Positions 24,622 to 28,195 of a stretch of 28,195 nucleotides of DNA are shown here, in pieces. The stretch comes from Butyrivibrio sp. Its GTDB lineage: Bacteria; Bacillota; Clostridia; Lachnospirales; Lachnospiraceae. Within the stretch, counting starts at the first letter, position 1. Each line of letters begins with the position of its first letter. The DNA lies in NCBI GenBank assembly GCA_024688095.1, contig JAILEJ010000011.1, positions 1 through 28,195 of the forward strand. Direction: 5' to 3'. The position numbers and the translations under genes are program-made. The notes beneath the pieces are model-generated. The model had not been told where the DNA came from, did not search any database, and saw only the letters and a list, made by a program, of their open reading frames with translations.

Positions 24622-27600
24622 TTACTTACTAATAATCTTTGCGGTCTTCTTTAATCCCTTATTTTTAAGCAATGATTTATATTTCTTGAGACGGGACTTT
24701 GGTACGTATATCTTAGCTTTGGCATTTATATTTTTAAATGTGCCCTTGCCTACTGCTTTAAGCTTAATTGTGTTGATGGTTATCTTCTTAAGGTTCTTAC
24801 AGCCTGAGAAGGCGCTTGCATTTATCTTTACAACGCGTTTACCAATCGATACACTCTGCAGCTTCTTACAGCCTACAAATGCCTTAGCGTTGACCTGAGT
24901 TACGTAGAAGGCTTTCTTATTCAACTTGATACTGTCAGGAACCTTGAAGCTCTTTATGGTCTTTTTACCAGGTGATATAAGTGTTACATTTCCGCTAATG
25001 AATTTGCTCTTCTTGGTAGTAAACTTCGTAATCTTATATTTGGCACCAGTACTGTCCTTATAGGTCTTATTCAGAAGCAGAAGCTTGCCACCGAGTCGGG
25101 CGGCTTTTCTATCCTTACTTACATAACCGTTCTTAAGGTCCTTATACTTATATTCAGCAGAATTCTTATTTACATTTGCGTTTGCATCAGCAGCTATAAA
25201 TTTAACAGGATAAGTCACTGTTATGTAGTTTCCATCTTCATCCAAAAGTCCTGTCAGACTGACCTTGACTGAGATGTCGCTCTTATATTCATATTTTGAC
25301 TTTGCCTTTATTGAATTCTTCAGCTTTGCAGGAATATAGAAGTAAAATGTACTAGAGCCTGCATATTTGAGGTCGTCACCTTTGATCTCATATTTATTCC
25401 CGTTATACTCGAGAGTTACCATAGGAGAATCAGTTGTAAAGAAGTCTGTAGATACGCTCCAGGCATCATTTAATCCAAGTATTTCTGTAGGGAAATATCC
25501 TGCTGAAGGCCATGCATAGTATAGTTCATTATTTTTCAGACTCTTGACATTTTCAGTATAGTACATCGACATTGCACTGTAGTTGTTGCAGTATCCAAAA
25601 CTTGTCTTATCTACAGTCTTATCCAGCATGTTAATTCTGTGACCTATTCCAGCCTGCATGTTATTGGCATCACTGAGATATCCAAAAACAGAACGAGGAA
25701 GGGATTCGCCCCAGGATACATTTCCTGAATAAGTTACATCAGCACCGACACCTGCACAGGCTTCTTTATAGAATTCATCTGACATTCCAGAAGGCTTGGA
25801 AGGGTAGTGAGTCAGCATGTTATTAGCAGCCATAATAACTGCACCTTTCTGGGAGCGTTCCATGTATTTATCATAGGTTTTGACTGAGTTTAGTCCGACC
25901 TGCCAGCGAGCATAGTTCAGATTTGTAAGGGTCTGCTTAATTACAGCATCAGACAGTGCTCCAGCTTTGTAAGGTGATTTATAGCTTGGCTTTGTTTTGT
26001 AAGAATTTTTCTCGTCAAATGTAGTTCCTACAGTTGCCTGATATTTCTTTTTAACATCAGCCTTTGAATAAGTCAGCGTGATGTGATCTTTTCTTACTAT
26101 TGTGCGGGCTTCAATATATTCCTTGGTTTTGAGATTAGCAATATATTCCTTGCCATCCTTGGCATATCTGATATAGGTTGCATTGCCTATCTGATACAGG
26201 GCATGAATATCAGTTCCAGACATATCATAAGTTCCGAGAACCTTCTTCTTAGCCGTGTCGTATGCATATATTTTCATTTTACTATTTGATACATAAATGA
26301 CATCGCCGTACATACATGCCCTGACCTTGTCATTTGAGTAATCAGTATTTGGAATCGTGTAGAGAATATCATAATCGATTCCTGTTTTTCTATTAGTAAC
26401 CTTCTTATAATTAACTATCTGTCCTGCTGCATTTACTGCATATTTGCCATTCTTGAAGAATTTCCACTCAGAATGCCCCACTGCTTCACCATTTTTTACA
26501 TAGTATTCCTTTGAAGTAAGTTTACCATTTCTGATTGGTTTAAAGCCAATCCATGTAAAACGTGAATACATATAGCCAAGAGCACTGAAATCAAATGAAT
26601 AATCTTCCTCATATCTGATGGCTCTCAGCATAGTACTTGCATATGTAGTAAGGAGAACCTTGTTATAAGGATCAACCTGTGATATTACATAGCTTCCAAA
26701 ACCAGACATCAGTTTATCCGTGCTGGTTACTTCTTCACTGATTTTTGTGCCATTCTTATCGTATACGAAAAGGTCCGGTCCTTGTGAGAAGAAGAAATTC
26801 TGCTCATCATCAACGGCAAAGGAATTATAATTTTCAGTCAGATCAAAAGATTGTTTATAAACCTCTTTATTCTTGATTACATTAATACCTGTGACGACAG
26901 TACCTTCGAAGTTAGACTCTTTAATATAGAGTACATTTCTTCTGGATGTTGTCTGGAAGTTGTAGTTTTCGGAAGTATATATAGGAGTTTTATCGAACTT
27001 ATTTTCAGCAATATTATATCTGTATATGTCCTTGCCATCTCTTATGTAATCATATTCAGGGTCAGACATTATATAATTATCATAATATCCAATCTCAGAA
27101 GTGTGCTCTGTGATTTGCCTGCTGTTTATAACAACATCAGGAGCATCTACTATCTGCTGTCCCTGAGTTCCATCAGTCAGTAAATATTTATAACCATATT
27201 TCTTGGCAAAATCTAAAGCAGCTGAACCATTAGAACATTTGATGATAATATTTTTGTTAGCTGGAAGACTGTTTCTTCCAATCTCCGTAACAGTATCAGG
27301 AATGGATATACTTTCGAGGGCAGAGCATTCGTAGAATGCATAGCCTTCTATTTCATTTACACTGTCAGGAACAATGATTTCTTTTATCTCGCTGTGTCCA
27401 TCGAAGGAATGTCCAGCAACTACAGTTGTTCTTGATGGAATAGTTACTTTGGAAGTGTTATTCAGGAAGTACCAGGTGAGGCTGGTTCCATTATATTCGA
27501 AGTTGCCAATTCGTGAGAATACAGAAACATAAACAGGAACAATGATTTTCTGACCATCTACAGTTGCTTTGATGTTAGCCGATCCTCTGGCAAGTCCTTG

Positions 27601-28195
27601 GATGGTGGCTTTTCCCTGCGCGGTAGATTTAATATCAGCAACTGAGGTTTCATCACATGACCAGGCAACAGACCTTGTAGCAACCATGTCTGGTTTAATT
27701 GAGTAGGAAATAGTAGCTGTTTCATTTATTCTAAGATCGATAATCTTAGTATCTGTTGTAAATTTTTCAACCCTGATATCATTTGTCTTGTCTGTAATCT
27801 GAACATTATCAATATGGATATCCAGATCACTTGCCTGACCAGAAGTAGCTTTATATGCTTTCCATTCAAAGGTATGCTTTCCAGCAGAAATCTCGTAAGT
27901 CTGCTGACTAAAATCCAGACTGGCTACAGCAGGCATTGGCGTTTCTTTGCCATCAATGAAAAAGCGTATATTGCCCATATAATTAATGCTACATACATCA
28001 AAGATCAGATACATTTTTTTTGATGAGTTTACATTCAGTTTAAGAGCTGCTCCATCTGATTTGAAATGCGCGGTGGTTCGTCCTCGATATACGTCAGAAA
28101 CAACTGTACCTTCAGTAGTATAAGAATGCTTGGTACCACTGACATATAGAGCATCATTTATGGACGCGGCTTTCTTGACAAAACGAAGATTTAGT
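24622..28195 (-). CDS. large secreted Ig-like/LRR_5/CAP-domain protein (5'-partial)
   Basis: At least 1190 residues; the frame stays open to the window edge, so the Met at 28014 is not the start and the signal peptide lies outside. Counting from base 28194: about 40-135 resembles a jelly-roll carbohydrate-binding fold (KMYLIFDVCSINYMGN, then DLDIHIDNVQI); 140-220 is a Big_2 Ig-like domain (SVAWSCDETSVADI); 225-335 is LRR_5 (GYAFYECSALESISIPDTV); 340-690 has short repeated strands ending in motifs such as NVLYI, VIYVSN and YIRYAKDG that suggest a beta-propeller; about 745-880 is a CAP/SCP domain (LNYARWQVGL, NVSWGE, GIGHRINML, FGYC). A beta-rich spacer follows, then a C-terminal LRR_5 module (AFSGCKNLKKITI) ending VPKSRLKKY. 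Probably a surface protein. CAP activity is uncertain; no anchor is seen. It is convergent with the LRR operon. Confidence 0.85.
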   Translation of the reverse strand, partial: LNLRFVKKAASINDALYVSGTKHSYTTEGTVVSDVYRGRTTAHFKSDGAALKLNVNSSKKMYLIFDVCSINYMGNIRFFIDGKETPMPAVASLDFSQQTYEISAGKHTFEWKAYKATSGQASDLDIHIDNVQITDKTNDIRVEKFTTDTKIIDLRINETATISYSIKPDMVATRSVAWSCDETSVADIKSTAQGKATIQGLARGSANIKATVDGQKIIVPVYVSVFSRIGNFEYNGTSLTWYFLNNTSKVTIPSRTTVVAGHSFDGHSEIKEIIVPDSVNEIEGYAFYECSALESISIPDTVTEIGRNSLPANKNIIIKCSNGSAALDFAKKYGYKYLLTDGTQGQQIVDAPDVVINSRQITEHTSEIGYYDNYIMSDPEYDYIRDGKDIYRYNIAENKFDKTPIYTSENYNFQTTSRRNVLYIKESNFEGTVVTGINVIKNKEVYKQSFDLTENYNSFAVDDEQNFFFSQGPDLFVYDKNGTKISEEVTSTDKLMSGFGSYVISQVDPYNKVLLTTYASTMLRAIRYEEDYSFDFSALGYMYSRFTWIGFKPIRNGKLTSKEYYVKNGEAVGHSEWKFFKNGKYAVNAAGQIVNYKKVTNRKTGIDYDILYTIPNTDYSNDKVRACMYGDVIYVSNSKMKIYAYDTAKKKVLGTYDMSGTDIHALYQIGNATYIRYAKDGKEYIANLKTKEYIEARTIVRKDHITLTYSKADVKKKYQATVGTTFDEKNSYKTKPSYKSPYKAGALSDAVIKQTLTNLNYARWQVGLNSVKTYDKYMERSQKGAVIMAANNMLTHYPSKPSGMSDEFYKEACAGVGADVTYSGNVSWGESLPRSVFGYLSDANNMQAGIGHRINMLDKTVDKTSFGYCNNYSAMSMYYTENVKSLKNNELYYAWPSAGYFPTEILGLNDAWSVSTDFFTTDSPMVTLEYNGNKYEIKGDDLKYAGSSTFYFYIPAKLKNSIKAKSKYEYKSDISVKVSLTGLLDEDGNYITVTYPVKFIAADANANVNKNSAEYKYKDLKNGYVSKDRKAARLGGKLLLLNKTYKDSTGAKYKITKFTTKKSKFISGNVTLISPGKKTIKSFKVPDSIKLNKKAFYVTQVNAKAFVGCKKLQSVSIGKRVVKINASAFSGCKNLKKITINTIKLKAVGKGTFKNINAKAKIYVPKSRLKKYKSLLKNKGLKKTAKIISK

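Noticed and set aside
28012..28014. Met at 28014 as start of the large CAP-domain protein
   Set aside because: The frame continues without a stop to the window edge, no signal peptide follows this Met, and it falls inside a predicted beta-strand of a jelly-roll-like domain.

Overview
The window reads as an AT-rich Clostridia chromosome, most likely Lachnospiraceae (Butyrivibrio/Roseburia-like). The reasons are the rpsL-rpsG-fusA-tuf cluster, the sequence of the 3' two thirds of RpoC, strong GGAGG ribosome-binding sites, and large secreted proteins built from BspA-type leucine-rich repeats (LRR_5), InlB-type B-repeats and bacterial Ig-like domains. No tRNA, rRNA, IS element or CRISPR array was seen.

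Layout. (1) 1-3633: 3' part of rpoC. Its first ~1 kb has codon use and protein motifs unlike the rest, so the gene looks like a mosaic of two phyla, either by recombination or by misassembly. (2) 3634-12350: an accessory block lying between rpoC and rpsL, which are normally near neighbours. It holds a 1443-residue secreted protein with 12 InlB-type repeats (+), a convergent secreted Ig-like/LRR_5 protein (-), and a divergently transcribed cytoplasmic sugar-binding-like/GGDEF diguanylate cyclase (+). (3) 12353-17330: the str operon rpsL-rpsG-fusA from a perfect-consensus promoter, then tuf with its own promoter and a structured leader, closed by a strong terminator. rpsG starts with GTG and fusA with TTG. 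(4) 17376-20120: an OmpR-family response regulator and a histidine kinase with a large extracytoplasmic sensor. Upstream of the regulator lie four 11-bp direct repeats that take the place of a -35 box, as in PhoB/OmpR-activated promoters. (5) 20123-24516: two tandem paralogous secreted LRR proteins with a shared C-terminal region I do not recognise, followed by a 23-codon ORF that looks like the remnant of another secreted-protein gene. (6) 24622-28195 (-): a very large secreted protein with Ig-like, LRR_5, possible beta-propeller, CAP/SCP and C-terminal LRR modules; its 5' end lies beyond the window.

Working picture (inference): a housekeeping transcription/translation core is interleaved with surface or secreted proteins and two signalling inputs, a c-di-GMP synthase with a ligand-binding domain and a two-component system. 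The most notable items are the rpoC mosaic, the 11-bp repeat promoter before the response regulator, and the tandem LRR paralogs with their conserved C-terminal region.
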